Assembly (NCBI GenBank): GCA_003345545.1
Contig: PRDH01000076.1
Span: 1-64,000 of the forward strand
Length of the DNA: 64,000 bases
Direction: 5' to 3'
Source of the DNA: Candidatus Thorarchaeota archaeon
Lineage (GTDB): Archaea; Asgardarchaeota; Thorarchaeia; Thorarchaeales; Thorarchaeaceae
Positions 63,476 through 64,000 of this stretch are shown piece by piece (the stretch's first letter is position 1; each line of letters opens with the position of its first letter). A model generated the notes under the pieces. The model had not been told where the DNA came from, did no database searches, and was given only the letters and a program-made list of their open reading frames with translations. The position numbers and the translations under genes were made by a program.

Positions 63476-63868
63476 ATGGCACTTTTTCAACTGATTCTGT
63501 TCGTTCTTCTGGCCTTGAACATAAGTGCGATGTTCTCGGGCTTTATGCTCGCTAGAAGAATGGGCTTCTACTTAATGAATCAAGTCATGGCATTGATGTT
63601 TGCGATGATGATTGGCATTGCCTCTTTGCTTGTTGGGCTTTTCTTCCCACCTGTACCTGCAATGTTTGACTATCTTCACATCATCATATTGCTGGATTTC
63701 ATTCTGGTACTAATAGCAACACTCATGCAATTCACTCAGATCCTGCCTGTATTGCTGAAGACAATGCAAGGCGGTCCATTCCACAGCTCGCACATGACCA
63801 ACCTCTTGGTTACGCTGTTTATGCTACTTGGACTCGTCATTTACTACGCTGAAATAGCTGTCATGTAG
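63476..63868 (+). CDS. Four-helix membrane protein
   Basis: A 130-residue protein with four hydrophobic helices (about 2-24, 33-55, 68-90, 105-127), Met-rich, with few charges. No family recognised. A TATA box and palindrome precede it. It is probably co-transcribed with the DsrE-like gene that starts 15 bp later; a sulfur-compound role is inferred from that neighbour. Confidence 0.6.
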   Translation: MALFQLILFVLLALNISAMFSGFMLARRMGFYLMNQVMALMFAMMIGIASLLVGLFFPPVPAMFDYLHIIILLDFILVLIATLMQFTQILPVLLKTMQGGPFHSSHMTNLLVTLFMLLGLVIYYAEIAVM

Positions 63869-63882
63869 GAGATGAATACAAG

Positions 63883-64000
63883 ATGCCTAGTCTATACATT
63901 ATCGCGCAATGGGGTCCTGAAGCAGCAGAACGATGCTATGGTCCCTTTGTAACTGGTACCACTGCACAGACTCTCGATGTCAACGTGACTATCTTCCTCA
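63883..64000 (+). CDS. DsrE-like protein, truncated by the window end
   Basis: ATG 63883 follows TAGGAGA. The first 39 residues read SLYIIAQWGPEAAERCYGPF and continue V-T-G-T-T-A-Q-T-L-D-V-N-V-T-I-F-L, the start of a DsrE/DsrF-fold sulfurtransferase subunit (strand, GPE-x3-R, then DV-x-VTIFL). The C-terminal half, including any active Cys, is outside the window. It sits opposite tusA, fitting sulfur relay. Confidence 0.65.
   Translation, partial: MPSLYIIAQWGPEAAERCYGPFVTGTTAQTLDVNVTIFL

Noticed and set aside
1..64000. CRISPR arrays, transposases, integrases and tRNA or rRNA genes
   Set aside because: No regular spacer-repeat series, IS-type gene or tRNA T-loop pattern was found on reading both strands; a covariance-model scan was not possible.

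Overview
The window looks like a chromosomal piece of an Asgard archaeon, most likely of the Thorarchaeota type. Support: archaeal TATA boxes at about -26 (one clearly leaderless gene), Shine-Dalgarno motifs with frequent GTG and TTG starts, a geranylgeranyl-reductase-family flavoprotein, the F420 enzyme CofE, an archaeal EMC3/TMCO1-type insertase, surface proteins with a single C-terminal membrane anchor, a one-domain gelsolin-like protein and leucine-rich-repeat proteins. The lineage is inferred; no rRNA or tRNA gene was recognised. Layout: 1-8.7 kb is mostly minus-strand housekeeping (GT87-like membrane protein, nucleotidyltransferase, glutamate dehydrogenase, DinB-like protein, ATP-type phosphofructokinase, CorA). 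8.9-15.2 kb has a zinc-ribbon membrane protein, a DAO-family flavoenzyme, a six-repeat beta-propeller-like protein and three transporter-like membrane proteins. 15.2-19.4 kb is a signalling island: tandem palindromic operators, a 47-codon ORF, an ArsR-like regulator, three stand-alone receiver proteins and a TPR protein, with no histidine kinase in view. 19.4-24.6 kb is gene-poor around a GGR-type reductase, a HEAT-repeat protein and a small hypothetical protein. Its non-coding stretches carry nine copies of the 7-mer CGTGTAC in both orientations, the most unusual non-coding signal here. 24.6-38 kb holds the insertase, a DUF362 protein, an 838-residue surface protein with three GATase-like segments, an unknown/HEAT-winged-helix operon, two amidohydrolases, tandemly duplicated anchored proteins that share their 5' leader, a DDAH-like hydrolase and the gelsolin-like protein. 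38-50 kb carries a MoxR/VWA pair, a PLP desulfhydrase/deaminase with a VIT1-like protein, two overlapping B-box-like zinc-finger membrane proteins, adenine deaminase and a radical SAM enzyme. 50-57.8 kb carries a large surface protein, an ECF-type S component overlapping cofE, a coiled-coil winged-helix protein beside two LRR paralogues, and a PH-like membrane protein. 57.9-64 kb contains a PadR/HAAS-type membrane operon, an NfeD-like protein with a long histidine ladder next to a flotillin, and a sulfur-relay locus (TusA diverging from a membrane protein and a truncated DsrE-like gene). The strongest candidates for undescribed biology are the CGTGTAC clusters, the His-ladder NfeD/flotillin pair, the receiver/TPR island and the B-box membrane pair. 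No CRISPR array, transposase or integrase was recognised.
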